Shown: positions 24,975 through 34,089 of the stretch, piece after piece
How the letters are laid out: each line of letters begins with the position of its first letter
How positions within the stretch are numbered: position 1 is the first letter of the stretch
NCBI RefSeq assembly: GCF_026723825.1
Contig: NZ_CP113519.1
Coordinates: 558,001-622,000, forward strand
From: Pseudomonas sp. GOM7
GTDB taxonomy: Bacteria > Pseudomonadota > Gammaproteobacteria > Pseudomonadales > Pseudomonadaceae
Direction: 5' to 3'
Length of the DNA stretch: 64,000 bases
Position numbers and translations under genes: made by a program
Notes under the pieces: model-generated
Databases searched by the model: none
Told to the model about the DNA's origin: nothing
What the model saw: only the letters and a program-made list of their open reading frames with translations

Positions 24975-26780
24975 TCAGAACCAGGCGCCCTGCATACCCA
25001 GGCAGGTGTCGTCGCGGGCTTCGAGAATGGCCAGGTCATGATGGCAGCTCGGCACCTCCCAGGTCAGGAAGTAGCGCGCGGCCTGCAGCTTGCCCCGATA
25101 GAAGGCCTGCTCCTCGGCATTGTCCGTGCGAGACAGGCCTTTTTCGGCGCGAATCGCCTGCTCCAGCCAGCGCCAGCCGATCACCGTGTGGCCGAACACC
25201 TTGAGGTACAGCGCCGAGTTGGCCAGGCCCTGGTTGATCTTGCCACTCATCAGATCACCCAGCAGGGCCAGGGTCACCGCTTGCAGGCGCGCCAGCAATT
25301 GCTCCAGTGGTTGGCGCAGGCCGTCGAGTGATTCATGCGCACTGGCGCGCTGGCAACAGGCGTTGATCAGCTTGAGCAGTTGCTTGAGCGCCGCGCCCCC
25401 ATTCATCGACACCTTGCGCCCGAGCAGGTCGAGCGACTGGATGCCATGAGTGCCCTCGTGGATCGGATTGAGGCGGTTGTCGCGGTAGTACTGCTCCACC
25501 GGGTACTCGCGGGTATAACCGTGGCCGCCGAGAATCTGGATGGCCAGCTCGTTGGCCTTGAGGCAGAACTCCGACGGCCAGGACTTGACGATGGGGGTGA
25601 GCAGGTCGAGCAGCTCCAGGGCTTGCTGGCGCTCTTCGGCGGTCGCCAGGGTCTGGGTGTCGTCGAACAGCCTCGCGGCATACAGGCCAAGGTCGAAGGC
25701 ACCTTCGACGTAGGCTTTCTGCGTCAGCAGCATGCGCCGCACGTCGGCGTGCTCGATGATCGAGATTTGCGGGCTGGTCGGATCCTTGCCATCCGGCTGG
25801 CGACCCTGCGGGCGGTTGCGCGCATAGTCCAGCGAATACAGGTAGCCGGCGTAGCCGAGCATGATCGCGCCCATGCCAACGCCGATGCGCGCCTCGTTCA
25901 TCATCTGGAACATGTAGGAAAGGCCGGCGTGCGGCTTGCCCACCAGATAGCCGACGCACTCACCGTTGTCGCCAAAGTTCAGCGCCGTGGAGGTGGTGCC
26001 GCGCCAGCCCATCTTGTGGAACAGGCCGGCCAGGGTCACGTCATTGCGTGCGCCCAGACTGCCGTCGTCATTGACATGGAACTTGGGCACCAGGAACAGG
26101 CTGATGCCCTTCACCCCGGGCGGTGCGTCCGGCAGCTTGGCCAGCACCATGTGCACGATGTTCTCCGAGATCGGTTGATCACCGCCGGAGATAAAGATCT
26201 TGTTGCCCTTGATCCGGTAGCTGCCGTCGGCGTGAGGTTCGGCCTTGGTGCGGATATCCGACAGCGACGAGCCGGCATGCGGCTCGGTCAACGCCATGGT
26301 GCCGAAGAAGCGGCCGTCGATGATCGGCTGCAGGTAGCGGGCCTTCTGCTCCTCGCTGCCGAAGGCCTCGATCAGATTGGCCACGCCCATGGTCAGCATG
26401 GAATAGGAACTGGTGGCGATATTGGCCGATTGGAAATGGGCGAAGCAGGCCTGCGACAGCAGATTGGGCAGTTGCATGCCGCCGTGCTCGAAATCGCGGG
26501 TGGCATTGAGAAAACCGGCTTCGTGGAAAGCGCGTAACGCCGGCTCCACTTCGGGGATCAGCACCGCGCCGCCGTCGACGTACTGCGGTTCGTGTTCGTC
26601 GTTCTTGCGGTTGTGCGGGGCGAACAGTTCCTCGGCGATGCCGCGTGCGGTGCCGATCGCCGCGTCGAAGGTTTCGCGGTTGTGGTCGGCGAAGCGCGGA
26701 CGCTGGGTCAGGGCTTCGGCGTCGAGCACCTCGTAGAGTTCAAACGCCAGGTTGCGGGAGCTGAGCAGGGTCTCGGACAT
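24975..26780 (-). CDS. Acyl-CoA dehydrogenase, DmdC-like (long form with extra C-terminal domain)
   Basis: This FAD enzyme introduces a double bond into an acyl-CoA. At 601 residues it is much longer than the usual ~380. It has the extra N-terminal extension and extra C-terminal helical domain seen in 3-methylmercaptopropionyl-CoA dehydrogenase (DmdC)-type proteins. FAD/substrate motifs are MALTEPHAGSSLSDIRTKA (about 165-183) and the FISGGDQ loop (about 204-210). The catalytic base is probably Glu442 in NPIHEGTHGIQ. The start is ATG 26780 with TGGAGG 8 bases away; a longer frame to 26846 has no such signal. The true substrate chain is unknown. Confidence 0.88.
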   Translation of the reverse strand: MSETLLSSRNLAFELYEVLDAEALTQRPRFADHNRETFDAAIGTARGIAEELFAPHNRKNDEHEPQYVDGGAVLIPEVEPALRAFHEAGFLNATRDFEHGGMQLPNLLSQACFAHFQSANIATSSYSMLTMGVANLIEAFGSEEQKARYLQPIIDGRFFGTMALTEPHAGSSLSDIRTKAEPHADGSYRIKGNKIFISGGDQPISENIVHMVLAKLPDAPPGVKGISLFLVPKFHVNDDGSLGARNDVTLAGLFHKMGWRGTTSTALNFGDNGECVGYLVGKPHAGLSYMFQMMNEARIGVGMGAIMLGYAGYLYSLDYARNRPQGRQPDGKDPTSPQISIIEHADVRRMLLTQKAYVEGAFDLGLYAARLFDDTQTLATAEERQQALELLDLLTPIVKSWPSEFCLKANELAIQILGGHGYTREYPVEQYYRDNRLNPIHEGTHGIQSLDLLGRKVSMNGGAALKQLLKLINACCQRASAHESLDGLRQPLEQLLARLQAVTLALLGDLMSGKINQGLANSALYLKVFGHTVIGWRWLEQAIRAEKGLSRTDNAEEQAFYRGKLQAARYFLTWEVPSCHHDLAILEARDDTCLGMQGAWF

Positions 26781-26878
26781 GGAACGGGCCTCCAGATGAT
26801 CAACCGAGTCTAGGCAGCCTGCCGCCCGGCTGCCCAGCATCATCATTGGCCGTGATAAAGCGCTACATCTGTCTTGCG

Positions 26879-27919
26879 TCAGGCAAGCCCTCGGGCTAGC
26901 TCACGGGTCAGTTCCGCCGCAGGCATCGGTCGGCAGTTGGTGACGTTCTGCCCGGCCCATAGCGGCGAGAAATCGCCGCTACCCTTTGCTTCGGCCGCTG
27001 CGCGCAGTGGGGCGATGGCGGCGGTGGCCAGGGGGAATTCCGGCGCTTGCGTGCTGAGTGGCCCCAGTTCGCGCATCAGGCGATTGACGATGCCCCGTGC
27101 CGGGCGACCGCTGAACAGGTTGGTCAGGGCGGTATGGCACGCGGCTGGGCTTTGCAGGGCGGCGCGGTGGATAGGGCTAGTGCTGGCTTCCGGGCACAGC
27201 AGGTAAGCGCTGCCCACCTGCACGCCGGCGGCGCCGAGGGCCATGGCGGCGGCCACGCCACGGGCGTCGGCGATACCGCCAGCGGCGATTACCGGCACCG
27301 AGAGTGCATCCGCCAGTTGCGGCAGCAGGGCGAAGGTGCCGAGCTGGAAGCTCAGATCATGATCGAGAAAGTGCCCGCGGTGGCCGCCGGCTTCCAGCCC
27401 TTGGGCGATCACCGCGTCGACGCCGCGCGCTTGCAGCCACAGGGCCTCCTCCAGGGTAGTGGCGCTGGAGAGAATCTTCGCGCCACTGCGGCGTACCCGC
27501 TCCAGCAAGGTGTCCTCTGGCAGACCGAAATGGAAACTCACCACGGCTGGGCGGAGTTCCTCCACCAGCTCGGCAGCCTCGTCATTGAACGGCAGGCGTC
27601 CAGGCCCGCTGGCAATATTCGCCACATCCACACCTAGCTCGTCATAGTAAGGCGCTAGCGCTTCGCGCCAGAGTGCTTCGCGAGCGGCGTCCGGTTCTGG
27701 CGGCACATGGCTGAAGAAGTTCAGGTTGAACGGGCCAGCCGTCAGGCTGCGCATCGCTTCCAGCTCCTGGCGCAGGGCGGCAGGTGTGAGCATGGCGCAG
27801 GGAATCGAACCAAGGCCACCGGCCTGGCATACGGCAGCGGCCAGGCGATGATTCTGCGAGCCGGCCATCGGCGCCTGGATCAGGGGTAGTTCAGTGCCTA
27901 GCAAGTGTTGCAGAGACAT
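26879..27919 (-). CDS. Nitronate monooxygenase-like FMN protein
   Basis: A 346-residue TIM-barrel flavoprotein. It shows LPLIQAPMAG at the N-terminus (11-20), the catalytic His180 in AQGLEAGGHRGHF, and the FMN phosphate region VIAAGGIADARGVAAAMALGAAGVQVGS (in parts, about 210-237). Members oxidise alkyl nitronates; a related NMO class in pseudomonads acts as an NADH:quinone reductase, so the exact reaction is uncertain. The gene is leftward and divergent from rlmJ, with a 122-base shared upstream region. Confidence 0.85.
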   Translation of the reverse strand: MSLQHLLGTELPLIQAPMAGSQNHRLAAAVCQAGGLGSIPCAMLTPAALRQELEAMRSLTAGPFNLNFFSHVPPEPDAAREALWREALAPYYDELGVDVANIASGPGRLPFNDEAAELVEELRPAVVSFHFGLPEDTLLERVRRSGAKILSSATTLEEALWLQARGVDAVIAQGLEAGGHRGHFLDHDLSFQLGTFALLPQLADALSVPVIAAGGIADARGVAAAMALGAAGVQVGSAYLLCPEASTSPIHRAALQSPAACHTALTNLFSGRPARGIVNRLMRELGPLSTQAPEFPLATAAIAPLRAAAEAKGSGDFSPLWAGQNVTNCRPMPAAELTRELARGLA

Positions 27920-28041
27920 GGCGATGTTCTCGCGATCCGAGGGAGGTCATCAGCCTAGGCGTTGCCGTTACTCTGGATCAAGCCGCGATGCGACGTGCCG
28001 GCAGCCTGTTAAACTGCGTGCCTGATTCGAGGACTCCCCCC

Positions 28042-28896
28042 ATGAACTACCGCCACGCCTTCCATGCCGGCAATCACGCCGACGTGCTCAAGCATCTGCT
28101 GCTGACCCGCCTGATCGCCCTGCTGTCGAAAAAGGAGGCGCCATTCGCTTATCTCGACAGCCATGCAGGGCTTGGCCTGTACGATCTGCAAGGTGATCAG
28201 GCCAGCCGCACCGGCGAGTACCTGGAGGGCATCGGCCGGCTGTGGCAGGCCACGCAACTGCCGGATGCGGTGGAGGCCTATCTGGAGGTGGTGCGGGCGA
28301 TGAACCCCGATGGTGAACTGCGCTACTACCCCGGCTCGCCGGAGTGGGCACGGCTGCTAAGCCGTGAGCAGGATCGCCTGCAGCTCAACGAGAAGCACCC
28401 TGAGGACGGCCGTCTGCTCAAGGACAATATGCGCGGCGACCGCCGCGTGGCTGTGCACCTGGGCGAGGGCTGGCACGTGCCACGGGCGCTGATGCCGACC
28501 CGTGAGAAGCGTGTGCTGCTGCTGATCGACCCACCCTTCGAGCAGGCCGACGAGCTGCAGCGCTGCGTCGAGGCGCTGAACGAGGCCCATGGGCGCATGC
28601 GCCAGGCCATCGTGGCGATTTGGTACCCGATCAAGGATGAGCGGCAACTGGCGCGCTTCTATCGCGACCTGCAGAAAAGTGCCGCGCCCAAGCTGTTGCG
28701 CGCCGAGTTGTACGTGCATGCACCGGACGATGCCACACGCCTGAGCGGCTCGGGCCTGGTGATCAGCAATCCGCCCTGGGGCCTGGAGGACGAACTCCGG
28801 CAACTGCTGCCGTGGTTGGCCGATGCGCTCGGCCAGAGCCAGGGCGACTGGCGCCTGGACTGGTTGATAGAAGAAGCCGCAAGCGGCAAGCCATAA
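28042..28896 (+). CDS. rlmJ: 23S rRNA (adenine2030-N6)-methyltransferase RlmJ
   Basis: A 284-residue SAM-dependent methyltransferase that modifies A2030 of 23S rRNA. The N-terminus MNYRHAFHAGNHADVLKH is diagnostic for the family. The catalytic DPPFE motif lies near residue 163 (LLIDPPFEQ), and the C-terminus carries NPPWGLEDEL. The start is ATG 28042 rather than the earlier frame start at 27988. The last codons (AASGKP) are written by the left arm of an intergenic repeat (28873-28893), so the repeat has shaped the protein's tail. Confidence 0.94.
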   Translation: MNYRHAFHAGNHADVLKHLLLTRLIALLSKKEAPFAYLDSHAGLGLYDLQGDQASRTGEYLEGIGRLWQATQLPDAVEAYLEVVRAMNPDGELRYYPGSPEWARLLSREQDRLQLNEKHPEDGRLLKDNMRGDRRVAVHLGEGWHVPRALMPTREKRVLLLIDPPFEQADELQRCVEALNEAHGRMRQAIVAIWYPIKDERQLARFYRDLQKSAAPKLLRAELYVHAPDDATRLSGSGLVISNPPWGLEDELRQLLPWLADALGQSQGDWRLDWLIEEAASGKP

Positions 28897-28980
28897 GCGT
28901 AGCCCGGATGAAATCCGGGAGCCGTGGCCTCCGATCCCCGGATTGCAGGCCGGGCTACAAGCTGTCCTTGCTTGCAGCTT
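28873..28980. repeat. Composite repeat: REP pair nested inside a GCAAGC-family inverted repeat (copy 3)
   Basis: Outer arms: GAAGCCGCAAGCGGCAAGCC at 28873-28892 (inside the rlmJ 3' end) and CTTGCTTGCAGCTT at 28967-28980 (touching the HD-GYP stop). The inner REP pair runs 28899-28919 and 28937-28958, about 18 of 21 positions complementary, and is homologous to the perfect pair at 13910-13970. It lies between two convergent genes and probably serves as their shared 3' structure. Confidence 0.8.
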
Positions 28981-30233
28981 TAGCCCGGCTTGTGATTGGG
29001 CTCGATGTGATAGCTCAGGTTGCGTCGTGGGCTGAGGTATTCCAGCACGTCCAGCGGTAGCTGCGAGGGGCGCAGGCTGCGGGCGATGGCCAGTCTGGGT
29101 TCCTGGGTGAGGTCGACGATCAGCGCTTCTTCCTTGGCCACCTCGGCATCGTAGAGAATCAGCGTCGGTTTCAGCGCCTGAGTCGGGTTCACCCCCAGCA
29201 CCAGGGCGTAGCGTTCGTCTTCGAGTTGCACCAGGCTGCCGGGCGGGTAGACGCCCATGACCCGGACGAAGGCCTTCAAGGCCACTTCGTCGAAGCGTTC
29301 GCGCTGTTGCTTGAACATCAGCGCCAGGGCCTCATGCGGGCTCAGCGCCTGACGCGGATCGAGCGGGTTGCACAGGCCGTCGAAATGATTGGTGATGGCC
29401 ACCAGGCGGCTCAGACGGCCGATGGCGGCTTCGCGCAGGCCACGTGGATAACCGCTGCCGTCGCAGTGCTCGTGGTGCTCGTGGATGATGCGCAGCACTT
29501 CGTCGTCGAGCATCAGCTTTTGCCCCATGCGCAGGCCGAAGTCGGTATGCATCTGCAACAGTTGCTGCTCCGGGCGGGTCAGCGGTTCGGGCTTGAGCAG
29601 CACCTTGCTGGGTACTTCCAGCTTGCCGATGTCATGCAACAGCGCACCGAGGCCGAGGCTGTGGCAGGCCTCGCTGTCGAGGCCGAGCTGACGACCGAGC
29701 AGCAGGGACAGGACGGTAACGTTGAGGGCGTGGTAGTAGCTGTCTTCGGCGGCCTTGCCGGTGATGCCGTGCAGCACCACGCCGGGGGCGCCGAGCAGGG
29801 TTTCGACCATCTCGCCGACGATGGCGCCGGCCTGGCGCATGGCGTCTTCGGGGCGGCTGCGCAGGGTTTGGTTGAGCGCCTTGATGCGCTGGCTGGCTTC
29901 GATGAAGCGGCGATCCACTTCGGCCAGGCGGGTGCGCAACTGGCGCAGCTTCTGCGCCCGCACTTGCCGGGCCTGGGTTTCGGGATCGAGCTGCGGTTCT
30001 TCGATGGGTGCCGGTGGCGGTTCCTCACCCAGTGGCAGCGGCGGGCAGTCGCTGCGTGCCGGGTCATAGCGCAGTTGCTTGAGCTTGAGGGCGCGCAAGG
30101 CGCGGATCTGCGCTTCGTCCTTGATCTTGAAATTGCTGAAGGCGAAGTCATGTTCCCACCAGCTCAGATCCAACTGCACATAGAGGCCGACACAGAGCTG
30201 TTCTGGCGTGATGTAGGAAGGGCTGGCGGACAT
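28980..30233 (-). CDS. HD-GYP domain protein with N-terminal DUF3391, putative c-di-GMP phosphodiesterase
   Basis: A 417-residue protein expected to hydrolyse cyclic di-GMP in the cytoplasm. It has an N-terminal DUF3391-like domain (about 5-130, with WEHDFAFSNFKI) and a helical linker. The HD-GYP domain has metal ligands HDIGK at 200-204 and HHEHCDGSGYPRGL at 253-266. Both signatures are intact, so catalytic activity is plausible. The ribosome binding site is weak. It lies in the same region as the EAL protein DipA, so two different c-di-GMP hydrolase types are encoded within 5 kb. Confidence 0.92.
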   Translation of the reverse strand: MSASPSYITPEQLCVGLYVQLDLSWWEHDFAFSNFKIKDEAQIRALRALKLKQLRYDPARSDCPPLPLGEEPPPAPIEEPQLDPETQARQVRAQKLRQLRTRLAEVDRRFIEASQRIKALNQTLRSRPEDAMRQAGAIVGEMVETLLGAPGVVLHGITGKAAEDSYYHALNVTVLSLLLGRQLGLDSEACHSLGLGALLHDIGKLEVPSKVLLKPEPLTRPEQQLLQMHTDFGLRMGQKLMLDDEVLRIIHEHHEHCDGSGYPRGLREAAIGRLSRLVAITNHFDGLCNPLDPRQALSPHEALALMFKQQRERFDEVALKAFVRVMGVYPPGSLVQLEDERYALVLGVNPTQALKPTLILYDAEVAKEEALIVDLTQEPRLAIARSLRPSQLPLDVLEYLSPRRNLSYHIEPNHKPG

Positions 30234-30320
30234 GTTTTGTTTTTACAGACTAATGGCTGTTTGCCGGCATTCTAGTCCGGCGCATGCCAGGCTGCGTAGC
30301 CTTTCTTCCGATGAGCAGGC

Positions 30321-30518
30321 TCAGGCCATCACGTCGATGCTGTTACCCAGGTTGGGCGGGTTGCTCGCCAGGCTGGTCGGTGCCGCCGCCTGCACCAGCC
30401 CGGTGATGCTGGAGGCCTGCAGCTCCAGGGTCTTGCGCAGCAGCAGAAGCGACATCTGCGCGGCGATCTGCGAAGAGGCCTGGCTGGATACCTGGCTGGG
30501 TAGGCTGCTCAGTTCCAC
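30321..30518 (-). CDS. YjfB-family small protein (putative motility protein)
   Basis: A protein of about 65 residues from GTG at 30518, chosen because it begins 10 bases after the msrA stop. It ends SNPPNLGNSIDVMA, matching the conserved C-terminal signature of YjfB-like proteins (SNPPHLGNxIDVxA). The preceding amphipathic helix (LLLLRKTLELQASSITGLVQ) also fits. YjfB-type proteins are linked to flagellar motility in annotation, but their mechanism is unknown. The open frame reaches 30587, but that portion overlaps msrA and is unlikely to be translated. Confidence 0.65.
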   Translation of the reverse strand: MELSSLPSQVSSQASSQIAAQMSLLLLRKTLELQASSITGLVQAAAPTSLASNPPNLGNSIDVMA

Positions 30519-30528
30519 GGTGCTGCAC

Positions 30529-31188
30529 TCATGCTGGGGTGTCAGGGGGTAGACATACGCCTGTTCCGCCCAGGCCGCAATAGCCATTGGGGTTCTTCGC
30601 CAGATATTGCTGGTGGTAGGTCTCGGCGTAGTAGAAGGTCGGTGCTTTGGCGATTTCGGTGGTGATGGCGCCTATACTGGCCTTGTCCAGCTCGCTCTGG
30701 AAGCGGGCCTGGCTGGCCAGTGCTGCCTTCAGTTGCGCTTCGTCCTGGCAGTAGATCGCCGAGCGGTACTGGGTGCCCCGGTCGTTGCCTTGACGCATGC
30801 CCTGGGTGGGGTCGTGCGCTTCCCAGAACACCTTGAGCAGTTTCTCGAAACTGGTCTGGCCTGGGTCGAACACCACCAGCACCACTTCGCTGTGCCCGGT
30901 GAGGCCGGAGCAGACCTCATCGTAGGTCGGGTTGGGGGTGAAACCGCCGGCATAGCCGACTGCCGTGCTGAACACGCCAGGCTGTTGCCAGAAGCGTCGC
31001 TCGGCACCCCAGAAGCAGCCCAGGCCGAATACCGCCTGCTGCAGGCCGGCCGGGAAGGGCGGCTTGATCGGGTTGCCATTGACGTGGTGGGTGTCGGCCA
31101 CCGGCAAGGCTTCGGCGCGGCCGGGCAGCGCTTGCTCGGGTGTCGGCAGGGCGAGCTTGTGGGCGAGAATCTGGGAGCGCAGAACCAT
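30529..31188 (-). CDS. msrA: Peptide methionine (S)-sulfoxide reductase MsrA
   Basis: This enzyme repairs methionine-S-sulfoxide in proteins. The protein is 219 residues (E. coli 212), with catalytic Cys58 in [10 protein letters not shown], the GYAGG and HDPTQ substrate motifs, and resolving cysteines Cys204 and Cys212 in [10 protein letters not shown]. It is leftward, 51 bases downstream of dipA, with the YjfB-like gene following 10 bases after its stop. Reduction depends on thioredoxin; trxC is elsewhere in this window but not linked. Confidence 0.96.
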   Translation of the reverse strand: MVLRSQILAHKLALPTPEQALPGRAEALPVADTHHVNGNPIKPPFPAGLQQAVFGLGCFWGAERRFWQQPGVFSTAVGYAGGFTPNPTYDEVCSGLTGHSEVVLVVFDPGQTSFEKLLKVFWEAHDPTQGMRQGNDRGTQYRSAIYCQDEAQLKAALASQARFQSELDKASIGAITTEIAKAPTFYYAETYHQQYLAKNPNGYCGLGGTGVCLPPDTPA

Positions 31189-31239
31189 GGGGTGTCCTCC
31201 TGTGTCGGTCTGGCAATGGACAACGCCTAAGGCGGCGTA

Positions 31240-33951
31240 TTACACGCGCTGCTCTGTCGCAGTCGCTGGCCGACAAGGATAGCGGCGCAGGCTTTCGACC
31301 AGTTCGCGGCCAGGAATCGGCTTGTCGAACAGGTAGCCCTGGCCGACGTCGCACTTCTGCCGGCGCAGGAAGCCGAGCTGGGCGCCGGTCTCGATGCCCT
31401 CGGCCACTACCTTGAGCTTGAGATTATGGGCCATGGCGATCACCGCCGAGGTGATTTCCATATCGTCCTGGTTGTCCGGGATGTCCTTGATGAAGCTGCG
31501 ATCGATCTTGATCACGTCGATGGGGAATTTCTTCAGGTAGCTGAGCGAGGAATAGCCGGTGCCGAAGTCGTCCATGGCCAGGGTCAGGCCCAGGCTCTTC
31601 AGGCGGCTGAGCTGGTGGCGGGTGTCGTCGGTGGCTTCCAGCAGCAGGCTTTCGGTCAGCTCCAGCTCCAGCAGCCTGGGGTCGAGCTGTTCCTCGTGCA
31701 GGATGGCGGCAATGGAGCCGACCAGATCCGGGTCGGAAAACTGTTTGGGTGACAGGTTGATCGCCACCTGCAGGTTGCCCAGACCAATCGCCTTGATCTG
31801 CCGGCTCATGCGGCAGGCCTGGCGTACCACCCACTTGCCGATGGGGATGATCAGGCCGGTTTCCTCGGCGACGCTGATGAACTGATCCGGGCGGATCATG
31901 CCTTTTTCCGGGTGCTGCCAGCGCAGCAGGGCTTCCATGCCGAGCAACTGACCCGTCTTGAGGCACAGCTTGGGTTGGTAGAAGACCTCCAGCTCGCTCT
32001 GAGTCAGGGCTCGGCGCAGGTTGTTCTCGACGAAAAGCTTGTAGTTGGCCTCGGCATTGAGCGCCTCGGTGAACATTTGCACCTGGTGTTTGCCATTGGC
32101 CTTGGCCTTGTGCAACGCGAGGCCGGCATGCTTCATCAGTGTCTGCGGGTCGCCGCCATGAGCCGGGGCGAGCGCCAGGCCCACCGAGCCGGTGATGCTG
32201 ATTAGCTGGTTGTCGACGAACAGGGGCTTGTCCAGGGTTTGCAGCACCTGGTGGGCGACGCTATAGGCGCTGTCCTGATCACAGCCATCGAGGAGAATGG
32301 CGAATTCGTTGCTGGCGAAACGGGCCAGTGTGCCTTGCGTACCCAAGCTGTTGCGCAGGCGCCGAGCCAGGGCCGAGAGCAGCTTGTCGCCGGTCTGGTG
32401 GCCGAGGCTGTCGTTGATCCGCTTGAAGTTGTCGATGTCCACCAGCAGCAGCCCGAGCGATTGCTGCGAGCCGCGAGCAAAGCGCTCTTCCAGGCCGCGA
32501 ATGAAGGACGGGCGGTTGCCCAGGTTGGTCAGGTTGTCGGTATAGGCCAGGCGCTCGATGCGCTGCTGAGCCAGCTTGGCCTCGGTGATGTCTTCATAGA
32601 TGCCGATGTAGTGGGTCAGTTCGCCGTCGTCGCCATACACCTTGGAGATCGACAGGTGCCCCCAGTAGGGCTCCTGATTCTTGCGACGGCTGCGGAACTC
32701 GCCCTGCCAGCTATTGTGTTCGGCCAGGCTGGATTCGGCGTTGAACAACAGATCACTGATGTTGCTCATGGCCGACAGCTCGGACAGGCGATAACCGCAG
32801 ACCTCTTCGCTGCTGTACAGGGTAATGGCGGTGAAGCTCGGGTTGACGTACTCCACCCGGCCATCGCGGTCGACCAGCAAGAAGGCGCTGGCGCTCTGTT
32901 CCACGGCGCGCTGGAACAGGTGCAGGGCCTGAGTGGCATCGCGCTTCTGCTGATTGACCAGCACCTGAGCGTACTGGTCGGCCAGCTCGCCGGCGAAGGC
33001 CACTTCATCGGCCTGCCAGATACGCTCGGAGCCAGTGTGCTCGAGACACAGGATGCCGACCACTTCCCCCTCGACGCGTATGCTGGCGTCGAGCAGCGAG
33101 GTGATGCCGCTGGGCAGCAGGTAGGACGCTTTCAGCTCGTCGGTACGCGGATCTTGCTGGGCGTTGTAGGCATCGATGGCACGCCCGCTGCGCAGCGCCG
33201 CAAGGTACTTGGGAAAGTGACGTGCATCGATCGGCGCGGGTTGCTCGTGCCTGGCCAGATCACTGCGATAGAAGGCAACGGGTTCGAGGTGATGGTGATT
33301 GAGCCGCCAGATACTGGCTCTGGCCACGCCATACAGCTCGCAGGCAGCCTTGGTGATCAGTTCGGCTGCTTCGATCAGGGGGGTGGCAGATACGTAACGC
33401 TGCCTGGAAAGGCGCACGATCAGGCTCTGTTGTGTGCGTGAGCGAGCCAGGTGTTCGAGGTGCTCATGCTGCGTACGCTGATAGTGCTCCAGCGTGTCAT
33501 GCAGGGCCAGGTCGGTCAGTTGCAGGGCCGGAGCCGTGGCAGGAGACAGGCGATCCGGTTCGCCGATGACCTGCAGGTAGCCACGTAACAACTGCCGGTT
33601 GCGTTGTTTGAAGGGTTCGCCAATTTCCAGCAGTTCGAGCGGGCCATGCGTGGTATGCAGGGTGTAGCGTACCTGGTAATGATGGTCGCGGAGCAATTGG
33701 CGCTGAATGTCGTCATGCAGGCTGTAGCGCGCTTCCGGTTCCATCAGGCTGGCGTAGGGCGCATCGACCAGCGCGCAGAGATCCGTGGCACTGACGCCGA
33801 AGACCTGCTCGCAGGTGGCGTCGAGAAACAGTAATGACCAACTAGGCTCGTTCAAGCGCTCGAAACGCAACATGCCGAGCCTCGAAGGCACTGGCAACTG
33901 CGTCACAACCTCGGCTACTGGGCGGTTGCCAGTATCGGGACGGCTTTTCAT
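31240..33951 (-). CDS. dipA: Cyclic di-GMP phosphodiesterase DipA-like (PAS-GAF-PAS-GGDEF-EAL)
   Basis: A protein of about 903 residues from ATG 33951 (an ATG 19 codons upstream, at 34008, is also open). Inferred domains: a PAS-like domain (1-140), GAF (about 160-330), PAS (about 345-465), degenerate GGDEF (about 475-630) in which the signature is ASNEF (about 544), and EAL (about 650-890) with EALLRW (about 672) and DDFGTGYSSL. The diguanylate cyclase site is lost and the phosphodiesterase site looks intact, so it should lower c-di-GMP. In P. aeruginosa the DipA orthologue acts in biofilm dispersal and motility. It lies upstream of msrA on the same strand. Confidence 0.9.
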   Translation of the reverse strand: MKSRPDTGNRPVAEVVTQLPVPSRLGMLRFERLNEPSWSLLFLDATCEQVFGVSATDLCALVDAPYASLMEPEARYSLHDDIQRQLLRDHHYQVRYTLHTTHGPLELLEIGEPFKQRNRQLLRGYLQVIGEPDRLSPATAPALQLTDLALHDTLEHYQRTQHEHLEHLARSRTQQSLIVRLSRQRYVSATPLIEAAELITKAACELYGVARASIWRLNHHHLEPVAFYRSDLARHEQPAPIDARHFPKYLAALRSGRAIDAYNAQQDPRTDELKASYLLPSGITSLLDASIRVEGEVVGILCLEHTGSERIWQADEVAFAGELADQYAQVLVNQQKRDATQALHLFQRAVEQSASAFLLVDRDGRVEYVNPSFTAITLYSSEEVCGYRLSELSAMSNISDLLFNAESSLAEHNSWQGEFRSRRKNQEPYWGHLSISKVYGDDGELTHYIGIYEDITEAKLAQQRIERLAYTDNLTNLGNRPSFIRGLEERFARGSQQSLGLLLVDIDNFKRINDSLGHQTGDKLLSALARRLRNSLGTQGTLARFASNEFAILLDGCDQDSAYSVAHQVLQTLDKPLFVDNQLISITGSVGLALAPAHGGDPQTLMKHAGLALHKAKANGKHQVQMFTEALNAEANYKLFVENNLRRALTQSELEVFYQPKLCLKTGQLLGMEALLRWQHPEKGMIRPDQFISVAEETGLIIPIGKWVVRQACRMSRQIKAIGLGNLQVAINLSPKQFSDPDLVGSIAAILHEEQLDPRLLELELTESLLLEATDDTRHQLSRLKSLGLTLAMDDFGTGYSSLSYLKKFPIDVIKIDRSFIKDIPDNQDDMEITSAVIAMAHNLKLKVVAEGIETGAQLGFLRRQKCDVGQGYLFDKPIPGRELVESLRRYPCRPATATEQRV

Positions 33952-34089
33952 CAGGCGGTGGGCTTCCAGTATGCTGAACAGGCGAACAAAGGTTTCCGCA
34001 TTGGGCATGGCTACTTCAGTAGCACTGACAACACGGATGATGACTTTGACTTGAGCCTACTTCTCTACAGCGTTCGACAAGGGTGCATG

